DNA from: Dendrophyllia cribrosa
Taxonomy: Eukaryota > Cnidaria > Anthozoa > Scleractinia > Dendrophylliidae
DNA length: 64,000 bases
Assembly (NCBI GenBank): GCA_024195265.1
Contig: JAJLRJ010000014.1
Span: forward strand, 24,495,009 to 24,559,008
Direction: 5' to 3'
Part shown: positions 33,631 through 44,882 of the stretch, in pieces
How positions within the stretch are numbered: the stretch's first letter is position 1
How the letters are laid out: every line of letters begins with the position of its first letter
Translations under genes and position numbers: made by a program
Notes under the pieces: generated by a model
Databases searched by the model: none
Told to the model about the DNA's origin: nothing
The model's input: only the letters and a program-made list of their open reading frames with translations

Positions 33631-36600
33631 CTAAAACAGATAAGAAATTATTATATCATAATGACGTACTAAAGGATTTGGAAGAAATTCAATAAATTTT
33701 AGTGGCCTGATTTCTCAAGCGAAGGGAATAACAAGGATCAAAACTTATGAATGTTACTAGAGAATTGAAGAAAAAGGATCTGATCTGAGTGAATGAATGT
33801 ATAGCCTATAAACAGGACGTCTGGTTGAAGTTGGAGCCCTTCTTTCGCCCTGTTCCCAACCAGAAGGCATATTCACAGGCCAATGTAGGAAAGAAATCTT
33901 GGAAGCAAGAACGAACGAACGCATGACTGATTGACTAACTGCTCTGATGTACAGAACGAAGGAACGCTTAAGAAACGAATGAACGGACGGATGTAGGGAT
34001 GGATGGATAACTTTAGAAGCATAAAACGAAGCATAGCATTTAGATTTTCCTGGGCTGCAAATTTTCTCTTTGAACTAATGAGAAGTTTGGTTTCATAGAA
34101 CTACCAGTTTACAGCTAGCTAGCTACATGCATAGGGGCTGCCATTTTGATCAAATTAAACAGTGTAATCATATCAACCCCCCACCCCCCAAGGTTGTTTG
34201 AAGTAATTTTAATCAAATCATGACTGAGGACTGTAATTGGATGATGTGAACACTCTCCAATTATAACTAAATAATAACCAAATCAATTTACATCTAATGT
34301 GAACGCAACTTTACTAAAGCGCTTTTTTAAATAAATAACCTCCAAATCACATACACATGTACATACCAATTCTGAGATAAAATGTTTTTGTTGTAATAAC
34401 ACCTTTAAGCCACGCAACACAAGTGTAGTTCCCAGTGTCTTCAAATGTCACATTCTTAATCTCGAGCTTAGAGACCTTAGCATTGAGCACCTTCTTTAAC
34501 ATGTGATACATCTCGTAATGTGATGCATCACCCTCGTGCACAGTTTTACCATCCTTCCTGAATTTATTTAACGTTTGAGCATCCTCACTTTCACAAGTTA
34601 AGTTTAAAGAGCTCCCATCAACTGCTGTATTCGACCCTGTTTTTCCATCCAGTCCCATGTACTGTATGAATGGGCCGTTTTGTTTTCCTGTGGAATATAG
34701 AATAAGGAAGAAATGTACTATACTTTGTGTTTTGGTGGTGTTTACAGTCGAAACTCTATAATTATATTAATATTATGTACTAAATTTAATACTTTATTAG
34801 TAGCCATGGCAACTTCCACAACACCAGAAACAAATTTTCCCAACCACTTTCTTCCCCATATATATTTCGCCTCCTAAACAAAATTAGCCACAACCCTGTT
34901 TGACAACCATTCTCGCGAAAGTTCTGTGAATTGGACTTAAAAGGGCTATGTCACCATTTCAGTGAACTATTCTAGAAAGCCAAAAGACATCTAAATCAGT
35001 GGAAACCCAAAATTCATTATTCTACTTCTACTAATAAGTGTCTTAGGCTGCAGGTGACCAGGGGTCAATTCAATAAAACTTTTGCACTTGTAATTTACAA
35101 ATAAGTGTAACTATTGTTTTCAACCTCTGAAACAATGGCTACGCTTGTAAATTGCACTTGTAAAAGTTTTATTAAATTGACCCCAGGATGGAAATGGATT
35201 ACATCTTGAAAACATTGGGCCGATTTTTTCAGGTTTTGCCACTTGTGTCTTGGAAAACTTGCTAAAACACTGATTATAGTTTATTCTCTCTTCGAAAATT
35301 TGCTTGATATCTTCCTTTTGGTGTTCTATTTGAGCAATTTGTGTTCGACAAAGGTACTTAGTTTGAATGTAGGGCAGTTTTGACCCCAAAATGTCAAAAT
35401 CTCCATAACATAGCTCCATTTTATCCATGTATTACTGCTTATCACGCACATGATTATTTGATCGGTTCACGTTACTTTTAATTACGCACTAGCGCGAGGC
35501 ATCAGCGTGAGGCATCAGCGTGAGGCTTAGTTAAAATGGAATGCTGTAAAACCGGAATAAATATTTTAATAATGCGTTGACCATAAGGAACAATTTAATA
35601 TACATGTATCATTCACTGCTAATGCACAAAGCCTCAAACCACATTGACTCAAAACGCTCCTATGATTTCATGCCCACGAGAATAATGCTTTTCAACGTAA
35701 CAACGAGGAGTTGAAAAGCTGTTTCATAACAATTCGTAGCATTCTTTTCACATTTGTGATAACCTTTTGTTCTTAATTATTCAAACAATAAAGGTTATGT
35801 AATTATATTTGACGATACGCTATGAATATTTGTATAAATTTAGATGTATAAGCGTTTTTTTTTTTCTATCTCGCCTTTTGGACTGCCGTCGTCTGTGACC
35901 AAACTTGTTACCGAGTTAGTCTAAAGCTCTAATCCTCGGAGCTCAATACGCTGCATTCGATCGAGAAGTACGTTCCCGGGTTTCTTCTCCCAATGGGTTT
36001 TGTTCCGGGTTTTCGTACCGGGCAGTGTATCATTGTTTTGTATTTCATTCGCATTTCATTTTCCTTATTATCTTAATTAATGTATGCGCATCTATGTAGA
36101 TCTGATAAAATGAATTCTGTAATTTTGACATTACGTTTAAGATCATTTGTAATTTTTTGAATCGTATTTCGTTTCACCTTGTGCATTATTTAGCTAAACT
36201 ATGTTGTCATTATGTATATTTAAAAAACAATTGTATTGCCCAGACATCTTGTAACAAAGCGGGTCCATAATGTCCATTAGGCACCCAGCACGAGTCACAC
36301 TTCATAGTTATCAAGTGTTTTCATTGGCGCTTAGCGCGGTGCGCGGAGGGTAGTTATGAAATGGCCTGGGTGTGTACATGTTTTTAGAGATTTATAACCA
36401 TTTTTTCCTGACGAAGAAATTTAACTCAAAGAGGATACTTGGTCAAATTAACCTCAAAGGAAGCCCTCTTGGTTCGGACTGTGCGTATGCTCATGCGCGT
36501 GCTAATGATGCAAGAAATTATATGCAGTAGTGATGCGCAATGCAATACTAAGGAATCACCATAACACGGTCACCCTGTTTAATACGGACAGTTTTCATGG

Positions 36601-39600
36601 TCCCTTCAGTGTCCATATTGACAAGGTTTGACTGAATTAGAGTCCCTCCTGGGATCCATCCCCCTTTCAGGCTGCTACTGTACTTACTAGTCACAGTCAA
36701 ATGCGAAGATGCCATTGCTCGTCCAATCTCATTTTGCACAACACAAGTGTAATTCCCAGTATCTTTGGTCATCACCCTCTCTATGTGTAATACCATTTTG
36801 CAGTCCAGATACGAATGCCTGTACTTCATTTGTTCTGCTAATGGTAAACCATTAAATAGCCACGTCACATTGGCTGTCAGATTGGAAACCACTGTGCACC
36901 GGAATTTGACGTCTTGATCCAACCAGACATTCCTTGCAAAGCCATTGATGGTAACATCGGGAGGGTTTTTAATAGAGGGTGATGAGTCTGCAGGCAGTAT
37001 TTTTCCATTACGACAGTTAAGAGTTTGGGAACCTGTGTCACGTCGTTGTCTTTTTTGTGACAAATAAGCTGCAATGCAAGGAATATTGACAAATATCAGT
37101 GAATAATAAACTTAAGGTTTGACTTGTATCCTGGGGTCTATAATGAATAAAGCATGGATTATAATGAAAAAGTTGGTGTCACAAATCCCGCCCCTTTGGA
37201 CACCTTTGGGACCATGATTTGGTGTTAGTAATAGAGAATCAGTCTGCAATAAAATTACAATATCATTGTATATATCATAGGTGGCATATTACTTACTGTT
37301 AATTCAAATACATAACTCCAGAGGGGGACGGGAGCTTATGAAAAACTTGTAGATCAAGATCGGGGCACATTAGAACAAGACGGGGGCTTAATAGCGTGTT
37401 TATGGTATGTATATGCTGTTGAAATTTCTATTTGAAATCTTTCACTCCTTACTTCTTGACAACAAAATATTAAAATATTATTAATACAACATATGTCTTT
37501 TTTTTATTTTTGTGTTCTATAGTTATAAAATAAAAATTAAGAACAATTAATTTATTTATTCTTTAATAATTATAAGCTATTGTCTTGTTGACTGTTGATT
37601 GAAAAATTAGCACTGGTCTTTCTTGGAAGCCAATTTTACAGTGCGCATGAAGTCATGTTTAAACCACTGGGATCCTGTAGTGAATGAGACCCCAGGGAGG
37701 GGAACCCCCATACAAATGTAACGAGGGTAATCAACATACCTTTTAGGGGTTAAAATTTATTTTTGGTACCACCAAGGGTGTGAATCAAAATGACCACTGC
37801 CAGAGTTATTTTGAAACCTTTTAAGCCAGAAAAATGTGTTGACAGGAATAACTTTTCAGAGAGACTTGCTACCTCTTGGACATAAACATTTTTTATAATG
37901 TAGTCAGTGGCAGAACTTACTCCGGCACTACTCTCAAGTATGGCCACACATAAGAATAGTAAATATCATTTAAGGGGTAATAAGATCGAAACTCCGCGAT
38001 TTTGTTCGTATTATATAAAACAGTCGATCAGCTATCGAGGTGCTGTACTTTGGAACATTGCATCCAGGTACTACACTGACAATTTCAAGCAATTTTATGC
38101 CAGAGCTAAACAGGACGATTTTATTGAACAACTGGACTTCAATGCAACCTCGATTCAAACGCAAAGTAGGAACGTAATGGATTTTAAGTTTTATTAATGT
38201 GACCAATCATGTATATAATTATTTTTAATTTTAATGTATATAGAAACGTTTTCATAATTATTTTTAATTTTAATGTATATAGAAACGTTTTTAATTAGTG
38301 TAGCTAGAAACACGACCCCAAAAGCAAGATTTTTGCTTTAATTTTTATCGTGCATAAATAAAGGATGTTGTTGTTGTTGTTGTTATGTGAGTCACACCAC
38401 AAAATGGGTTCCTGGTACCTTTTAGGGATTCCTTTCAAATTTTCGGCCCATGATCACCCGGTCACTCTCATGTGCGACTGACCCTAGCTCTTGGGAATGA
38501 GACATCCAACAACTTCCTTTCCTTTGGGTTTATCTACAAAATGTATTTTTATTATATTCTCAGCATGTATATGTGAGGATTTCACTGCCCAATTACATTT
38601 GCAAACTATAAATTAAAGGTCTTACGTGCTGTTTCTTATAAATGCTTGGAAATTATTGACACTGGAATTTCACAGAATTAAGGAAAGACAACTTTAAATC
38701 TTTTATTAGGTATAATCAGGATATAATACTGATTCTTCTTCTACCTTAAACTGCATAATTTAAGTTTGTATCCAACCATGCGTATAATTTTAATAAGCTC
38801 GTGTACTTTTTTAAAAAGAACTCCATGCATTAAAATAAGTCTTTAATAATGGCTTGCAGTAAGCCTTGTATAAACATTGCCCAAATTTTGCAATCAGGGG
38901 CGTAGCTAGGATGTTTTCAGAGGTACGCACAATCAATTTTGAAACACTCCACCTACCTCCTCCCTCCATCCTCAAGTCCCAAATATTTATTTTTTTTAGA
39001 CTTTTTCAGGTACGCACGTGCGTACGTGCGTGTGCGTACGTGCGTACGTGCGTACGTGCGTACTGGTGTCTACGCCCCTGGCAATGATCCACAGACACTC
39101 AAAATTGCCCCGTTGTTCCACTGAGGAAAATCAATTACGAAGAATTAAGCAACAGACTTTTCAGCAAGACAATCGAGAAAGCTTCTATGATTTCAAGATT
39201 ACCCACTAGGCCATCACCCCCATAGTTTTCAAAGAAGTGCGTAAAGCGCCCTCCTTCTCTTATTGTGACACCGTCCTTGCGGAAAATTGCTGCCTTGGCG
39301 TTGTTTATTTTGCAAGTCAAGTTAACTTTACTTCCAATGTTGGCCGACTTGTCTTTGTTTTACCGAAACAAAAGGAAAGACGTTAGATCCATGCAAGAGA
39401 GTGCGAGTGTTTTTTTCCAAGGCATCCTTTTCTTCTAAGAAAGGCGTAAGATTATAGTAAACTACCTTGAAGGCAGGACTCCGCACTGGAACTTCCCTTC
39501 TGAGGGATTCATGTGATATATGGTCATCGCTTATTTAAATTGACATCAATGTTTTATGCTTCTGTTTTTTGATTCTGTGACGAACGAACGAACTAGGAAT

Positions 39601-42013
39601 CGCATAAATAAATTTCCATCAGAAGAATTCAGTTCCCTGAGATCACAAAACCTAAATCCCGCAAAATACAAATTCGCAAAATTTACCTGCCGCAAACATT
39701 TCAGTTATGCCATACGATATAAAAACGTCGGTGTGGCTGAGATGGTGCCTGACCTTTGCTCTGACCGCCCACTCATCCCAGTAATACGTAATAAGCAGGA
39801 GTAATAAGCCATTTTCAAGTGGCTTTTTTAAGTGTGGCCAAGTGCAAAAACCATTAGTATGAAAATAAGTTTATTGATACTGAAAAGCCCTCCTCAGAGA
39901 CGCACAATCATGAAAGTAGTATGTATGTTTAATGAAAACACATGTTCACTTTGCACTTGGTCTTCCTTTGAAGAGGCTTAAGGCAACTCAGAAACGGACT
40001 AATTTATAATAAAGGACAGTTAATATGTACTTTAGACAGTACATATCTTTCTTACTTCTTTCTGTCATTACTGATGTTTCGTGTTTGTAAATTTACAAAA
40101 AAATTAAAAAAAAACGCAGAAAAATTAAACCCACGTTAAGCTTATCACCTAGATTGCTAGCTTTTTTAATCTAATAATAATACTTTATTCAAATACAAAA
40201 CATACAGACATAACAAGTTAAATTGGCAAAATATGGACACCAACCATTTCCGAATTTTCTAGCTCTAAATTTCCAAATTAAAAATACAGATCTTGGTTAG
40301 CCATTTCTATATGTAGAAATGCATGCGCAAGACATAAATAACCGCTATTTCAATAAATGTCAGGTAAACGTGTTAGACTTTCATAATTCTAATTGAAGGT
40401 CACCGGTTGGACTGGTTAAGGTGTTCCGCCGAAAATATAGCCTGTTCTAGACCCTCAGATTCGCCCGCACCCAAAATCCCGAAGAAATTTCGAAATGCAA
40501 AAACTATATTTTCTCGGCGGGGCTGAAAGGGGTACCTTTTTTAGGCTGGAGGTATATGAAAGGGTCGGGATTTCACGAGTTTAAGTATGTGAAAGGGTAG
40601 GAATTTCACGAAGAATAGGAAATGGTAGCGAAAACACGAGTTGAAGTATAAAAAAGGTAGGGAAAACTGCCATCTGAGTATTATAAAAAGGGCCTTTCAA
40701 ACAGACGCACGTAAAAGCTATATGAAAGGGGTACCATTTTTAATAAAAGGCACATGAAGGGGGTACCATTTTCAATGAAAGGTATATGAAAGGGGTACCT
40801 TTTCTGTAAAAAAACGGTATATGAAAGGGTAAGGGTTTGGACCTCGGGGCGGAGCATTCCCGTACAAAACTTTGTTGAGTACCCCCCCCCCCCCCCCCCC
40901 CCCCCCGGGCATTCAGCGTTGATGGGCATCCTCAACTGCTTGTTTTTTTTTTGGAAACTAAAACTCCTTAAAGTGCCTATCACCCCTAGAAAATTATTTT
41001 TAGAATCAACTCTATGTACATTGAATAGTTGAATGGCAAAATATTTCCTGTTTTGAAATGCTAATTAGGTGACGTCAACCCGGGAATCATTTATTATACA
41101 ACTACTTGTTTTCACCTCCAAGTAATATTTTTTACAAATCAATTGACTATCCACAGTTTATTTTTAGTATTTATCAAATTAATTATCCTCAAGCTGTAAC
41201 TGGGCATTGTAAATTGGCGTAGAAATAATAGCAAATTCCCGGGTTGACGTCATCTAATTAGCATTTGGTAAATTTAAATCTCTATAACCCACAAACGCGA
41301 CGTTCAAAACGAGAAATATTTTATCATTCAACTATTCAATGTACATAGAGTTGATTCTAAAAATAACTTTCTAGGGTTTATTGGCACTTTAAGAGCTTAG
41401 AGCTTACAAAAGTTTCGGACATCACCGGAGGGGGCTGAACTGAGCGAGAGATATAAAAGACTACATGGAGGTACTGTTTTTATGCGCGAAGGAACGTAGA
41501 CTGCAAAACAGTCGTATTTTTTGCGTCATACGAATGTACGCGGTCTTTGAACGAAAGGTCTGGAGCGACGGTGAGTGTGAAGCACGCGCGCTTCGCGCGC
41601 GAGTATCCACGCTTTTGGCACTTCGCGCCTTTGCGAGCGAGCCAGCGAAAAAAAAAGGACTGTTTTGCAGTCTAGAAGAAACGTGGGTGCACAATGATAA
41701 AACGGATGGAAATCGAGCATTAACTGATGGAGGAGGACAGTAGAAAAAAAACTGTAAAAAGTTGGATAAAGATGGTCGTGATCATGGAATGATCTTGACC
41801 AGGCTCCTATCATGACGTGTGCACCGTAGTTCGGTACTTGGAATAGTGGCGTTATGTGCTACTAGGCACTAAGCTAAACTAGGTAACAGTTATAGGTGAT
41901 AAAAGCTTGTTCAGATTATGTTACTTACCTTTTGGCTTGATAACCATACTGACAGCCAAATTGGCAAAGAAAATTAGAAGTATAGCATTGCAAAGTATTG
42001 CACCTCTCTCCAT
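33557..42013 (-). CDS. Ig-domain gene copy B: leader, two Ig domains, linker
   Basis: Exons: 41929-42013, 36688-37068, 34367-34687, 33557-33630, with the same phases as copy A; the total of 861 nt gives 287 codons without a stop. The product has a signal peptide, a KRQRR furin-like site, Ig1, Ig2 and a Ser-rich linker. The Ig3 exon expected between Ig2 and linker is absent: sequence homologous to 20290 joins directly to sequence homologous to 23920 at about 34025, a deletion. A displaced Ig3 at 29884-30186 could give an alternative three-Ig transcript that skips the linker. Intron 1 hosts LINE and MITE insertions and a pseudo-Ig3 fragment. It has its own TATA box. Confidence 0.75.
34367..34687 (-). 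CDS. Copy B exon 3, Ig2
   Basis: MGLDGKTGSNTAVDGSSLNL then TCESEDAQTLNKFRKDGKTV; second Cys in DTGNYTCVAW. Same length (321 nt) and splice sites as copy A exon 3. Twelve of about 37 residues in the first half differ from copy A, against few in the rest. Confidence 0.85.
35061..35184. mobile_element. 124-bp foldback MITE
   Basis: The arms GGGGTCAATTCAATAAAACT and their complement enclose a short loop. The paralogous site at about 24957 (gatggccaggatgg) is empty. Confidence 0.75.
36688..37068 (-). CDS. Copy B exon 2, furin-like site and Ig1
   Basis: YLSQKRQRRDTGSQTLNC, KFRCTVV, NVTWLFNG, DTGNYTCVVQNEIG. Same 381-nt length and splice sites as copy A. Only seven residues differ (for example T/D before VTING, EH/KY before RHSY). 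Reading through the donor stays open for about 44 more codons in this copy only. Confidence 0.85.
37895..38383 (+). mobile_element. 5'-truncated LINE with (TTG)n tail
   Basis: The frame ending at 38197 reads KIETPRFCSYYIKQSISYRG then AVLWNIASRYYTDNF, a non-LTR ORF2 C-terminus. An AT-rich 3' UTR and 'ttgttgttgttgttgttat' follow. The uninterrupted target (cattttatgtgagtc) is at about 330-345. Confidence 0.8.
38895..39080. mobile_element. 186-bp MITE, CAGGGGCGTAG ends, 5-bp target duplication
   Basis: The ends CAGGGGCGTAGC and CTACGCCCCTG are flanked by GCAAT (38890-38894, 39081-39085). The empty site is at about 2305. A (CGTACGTG)n run near 39014-39062 lies inside. The termini look hAT-like. 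Confidence 0.8.
39185..39360 (-). pseudogene. Truncated Ig3 pseudo-exon
   Basis: CKINNAKAAIFRKDGVTIRE then GGRFTHFFENYGGDGLVGNL match exon 4 of copy A. The acceptor is changed to TTTCGG, the first 20 codons are partly deleted, and the 3' half including the second Cys is lost at the junction near 39182. Confidence 0.75.
39405..40520. repeat. Duplicate of 48592-49740
   Basis: Shared landmarks are 'tcatcgcttatttaaattga', 'gacgaacgaacgaact' and 'ccaaccatttcc'. It represents the 5' flank of leader units. No convincing gene in it: the frame at 39556-39804 is conserved but shows no domain. Confidence 0.75.
40516..40909. mobile_element. Poly(C)-tipped element, truncated relative of 6667-7145
   Basis: Reverse orientation of the family, with 'tatgaaaggggtacc' units and a long C run followed by CCCGGG at the right end. 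The left end is missing. Confidence 0.65.
41497..41674. mobile_element. 178-bp hAT-like MITE with visible empty site
   Basis: The ends TAGACTGCAAAACAGTC and GACTGTTTTGCAGTCTA are flanked by GAAGGAACG and GAAGAAACG (about 8-9 bp, one mismatch). The paralogous site at about 50175 reads gaaggaacgtaggtgcac with no insert. Confidence 0.85.
41929..42013 (-). CDS. Copy B exon 1, signal-peptide leader
   Basis: MERGAILCNAILLIFFANLA then VSMVIKPK, donor AAAG|GTAAGT, phase 1. Same 85-nt length as leaders A and C. Confidence 0.8.
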
Positions 42014-42112
42014 CTTGTTTGGAAAACCTGAGCTCTTGTGCGTTAATTCGCTGATCTGACCTTTCTTTGTAAAATATGCTTTTGCAGTATACCAGAACAA
42101 AATAGCTGGCGG

Positions 42113-42120
42113 TTTATATA
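42113..42120 (-). promoter_or_regulatory. TATA box of copy B (TATATAAA)
   Basis: TATATAAA about 107 bp upstream of the leader ATG, at the same relative position as in copies A and C. Confidence 0.6.
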
Positions 42121-42270
42121 CATTTGCTAAGGCATCCTGTTCTTCTACGGAAACTGTGGGATTGTAATTGCGGTCGACGAGAGGAGACTGCGAGTCTAAT
42201 TTTGTGTATAGCGAAACATTTTGAGATTTTTCTCTGTTTATCCAATTACCATTATCCAATTATCCAATCA

Positions 42271-42923
42271 CAGTCGAACCTCCCGTAAGCGACCACTCAA
42301 AATGTCAAGCCTAGGTGGGCGCTTACGGGAGGTGATCGCTTACGAGAGTTCAGACCATATTGGGTCAAAATTTTGCCTTATTAGCATATGGTAACTGCAG
42401 AGATTTATCCCATGTGCCAATGCCCATCTAAACCCATGTAATAACTTTTAGTAGTCACAAAAATATTTAAGCTTTCCAAAATATTTATTCAGAGTTTCAT
42501 GGTTCACTTCTGTTAATTTACCTAATAAGGCGAATGGAACAAGTCTCACGATAGTTACAAATTGAATCTTTAATGTTGTCTAAACGTTAAGGGGAACTGA
42601 ACATGAACTAATAAGGATTGGATTGCTAGCTTTAAATTTGACAGCCCTTTTATATTACTGGTGATTTACATGTTAACAAGCGTAAAAAACTGAACATTAA
42701 CCCTTTAACACCCAAATTTCCACCAAAAAGACCCTTTTTCGGGCTACAAATGCCATTTTATGGCCATTATCTAACCAAATTTGAGTTCTAAAAGTGGTCG
42801 CGGTCGCTTACGAGAGGTGGTCGCTTACAAGAGGTTCCAAATATAGTGATTGCACTTGGAAACTTTTGGTACTTTGGAAAACTGGTCGCTGAGGAGAGGT
42901 GGTCGCAACCGGAGGTTCGACTG
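42271..42923. mobile_element. 653-bp TIR element, CAGTCGAACCTCC ends
   Basis: The ends CAGTCGAACCTCC and GGAGGTTCGACTG plus inner 'gcgcttacgggaggtg/gtcgcttac' units. A terminal CAGT with GAACCTC is typical of pogo/Tigger-like non-autonomous elements. No exact target duplication was seen. Confidence 0.6.
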
Positions 42924-43341
42924 TATCCAATTACCTCGCTTTCAAATTTGGCAGCCTCGTTTTCACGTAAGATGATGCGGTGACTTGCGGATCGAAGTAT
43001 CGATTTGCTTGCGTGATTAAGTTCAACATCTGCCGCCATATTTCTATCCTTTTATCAGTGAATAATCGGTTAACTGAAAACGCGCGTCAGCTATTTAAAT
43101 ATTTCCGAAAACTAGCCCATGAAGTATTGCACGTGGTAATGCTCTGCGAAGAACTTTAACATCTGACGCCATACTGCAATTATCAGTTGAGTAATGCACG
43201 AGCGAAGTTTGGTGAGAAAGTTTTGCCGTCAAAACTACGTTGTCGTCAAGGGTAACTTGCTACATTTGCAACATTTACTTGTCTGTTCTGGACGTTTTCA
43301 ATGAAAAATGTTATTTAGGCGCTTTTGAAACTGAAAATACA

Positions 43342-43371
43342 GACGGTTCGGGACTTCTGTCCCTTCATCAG
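43342..43371 (-). ncRNA. Hammerhead-core-like hairpin
   Basis: The minus strand reads CTGATGA, A, stem GGGAC/GTCCC with loop AGAA, then GAACCGTC. This has the conserved CUGAUGA box with a perfect 5-bp stem and a GAA; the fourth A is replaced. Confidence 0.35.
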
Positions 43372-43419
43372 TGAATAGCCGTTAATAGAAAACGCAATCC
43401 CTGATTACTACTAGTATTA

Positions 43420-44138
43420 GGGTGTGTTCCTTTCGGGGAATCCAAAAACGGATTTTTTGATCCTAAAACGGATTTCGTGTTCCTTTCGACAAATCCAAAT
43501 CCGGATTTTTGATCTGGCGAATCCTTTTTGAAAAAGGATTCACTGGATTTGAATCTAAAGAATCCAAATCCAGATTCGGATTAGTGATCTATGCTGTTCC
43601 TTTCACAACGGATCTGAAATTAATCTGATGAACCAGCGGTATTTCCAGACAGAGCACAGTCAGGTCGAGACTTTTTGGTGCCGCCATTTGTCAAACATGT
43701 GGGCAAACGTTCCAGGTACAGTAAAACGTTCATATATTGACCATATGCCGTTAGAAATTGCTTAGAAACTCAAATAACAACGTAAAGGTGTAATTTGCTA
43801 TGTAAAAAGGCCTGACATTTAGCAGCCTGTTCGCATTTCGAGCAAATTTGTACAGCTTAGTTTGTGTCAGAGAATTAAGCTTATATGAAAATTGCGGTTT
43901 GTTTACCATAATAATCTGTAACTTTTCAGCCATTCACTTTGTGCAAATAAACGCGCTTTTTCACTCTCTTACTCTGTAACAATAAAGTTTTGATTTTAAT
44001 TTTAGTTTTTTATTTTACTTTGCGAACGGTCACCAAGGTTACAGATCCAAAACCGGATTTCGCGTTCCTTTCGGCCGCGAAATCCGGCAAATCTCGGATC
44101 AAAAATCCGTTTTTGGATTCTCCGAAAGGAACACACCC
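43420..44138. mobile_element. 719-bp Harbinger-like MITE, TTA target duplication
   Basis: The ends GGGTGTGTTCCTTTCGG and CCGAAAGGAACACACCC are flanked by TTA (43417-43419, 44139-44141). Inner blocks repeat 'aatccaaatccggatt'. TTA target and GGG start fit PIF/Harbinger. No coding frame of note. Confidence 0.8.
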
Positions 44139-44882
44139 TTAAACTACCTTGAAGGCATGACTCCGCACTCGAACTTCCCTTTTTAGGGGGGTATTACGAA
44201 AACGAAGACCCTCGGAAACTAAGACCCCTAAAATCCATTCCGTCGAGTTATGAAGTTGAATTGTGACCGTTCCAAGTCTAATCCATCAAATTATCTTCCG
44301 TCCGATCCGTTTCTTCGAATTTGAAGTTATATTTAGCGGTAAATTTAGGGTCTTAGTTTTCGTAAAATATAACTTCAAATTCGAAGAAACGGATCGGACG
44401 GAAGATAATTTGGTGGATTAGACTTGAAACGGTCATAATTCAACTTCATAACTCAAAGGAATGGATTTTAGAGGATCACGAAAACTAAGATGGGTCTTAG
44501 GAGCTGGTCGTTTATTACCTGTGAGGGGAGGCCGCGGCCATTTTGAGAAAGCTTAGAATATTTTCAAACCAACCCCCCACGTCATCCTACTTCTTTGAAA
44601 ATGACCCCCCATAAATAACATATTGTGAAAGTGACCCCCCATCCGAATATTTTAGCTAGAAATTGAGCCGAAGTTCACGACATGCTTTAATACTCACAGT
44701 AGTGTTAAAAGATCGGTGTTTATTATTCACGGCTGTTACATTACCGGTACTCAATTCACTGCAGCCTACCACTGAACCATTGCACGAATGATCGTTCGGT
44801 ACGATCGGACGTACTGCTGATTGTTGATTGAGTAATAAAGAGTGGCATTCCTACGCGACTCCCACGCGCGTGTTTTAGCCTT

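Larger units (their letters stand above)
34030..36450. repeat. Segmental duplicate of about 23920-25560
   Basis: Includes exon 3 and its flanks. Copy-specific insertions here are the MITE at 35061-35184 and an unassigned 680-bp block at about 35682-36365. Copy A differs by microsatellite-like poly(C) at 24066. Confidence 0.75.
37572..39180. repeat. Segmental duplicate of 1-2400, in intron 1 of copy B
   Basis: It matches the left end of the window but carries a LINE at about 37895-38383 and a MITE at 38895-39080. It ends at 39180, where the homologue runs into the Cys-rich leader exon; here it joins a fragment of Ig3 instead. Confidence 0.75.

Noticed and set aside
36548..36687. Continuation of Ig1 exon B past its donor as extra coding sequence
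   Set aside because: The frame is open only in copy B and is closed at once in copy A; the donor GTAAGT is perfect in both.
39556..39804. Conserved frame shared with 48628-48879 as a gene
   Set aside because: Conservation follows from segmental duplication; no domain, signal peptide or splice logic was seen.
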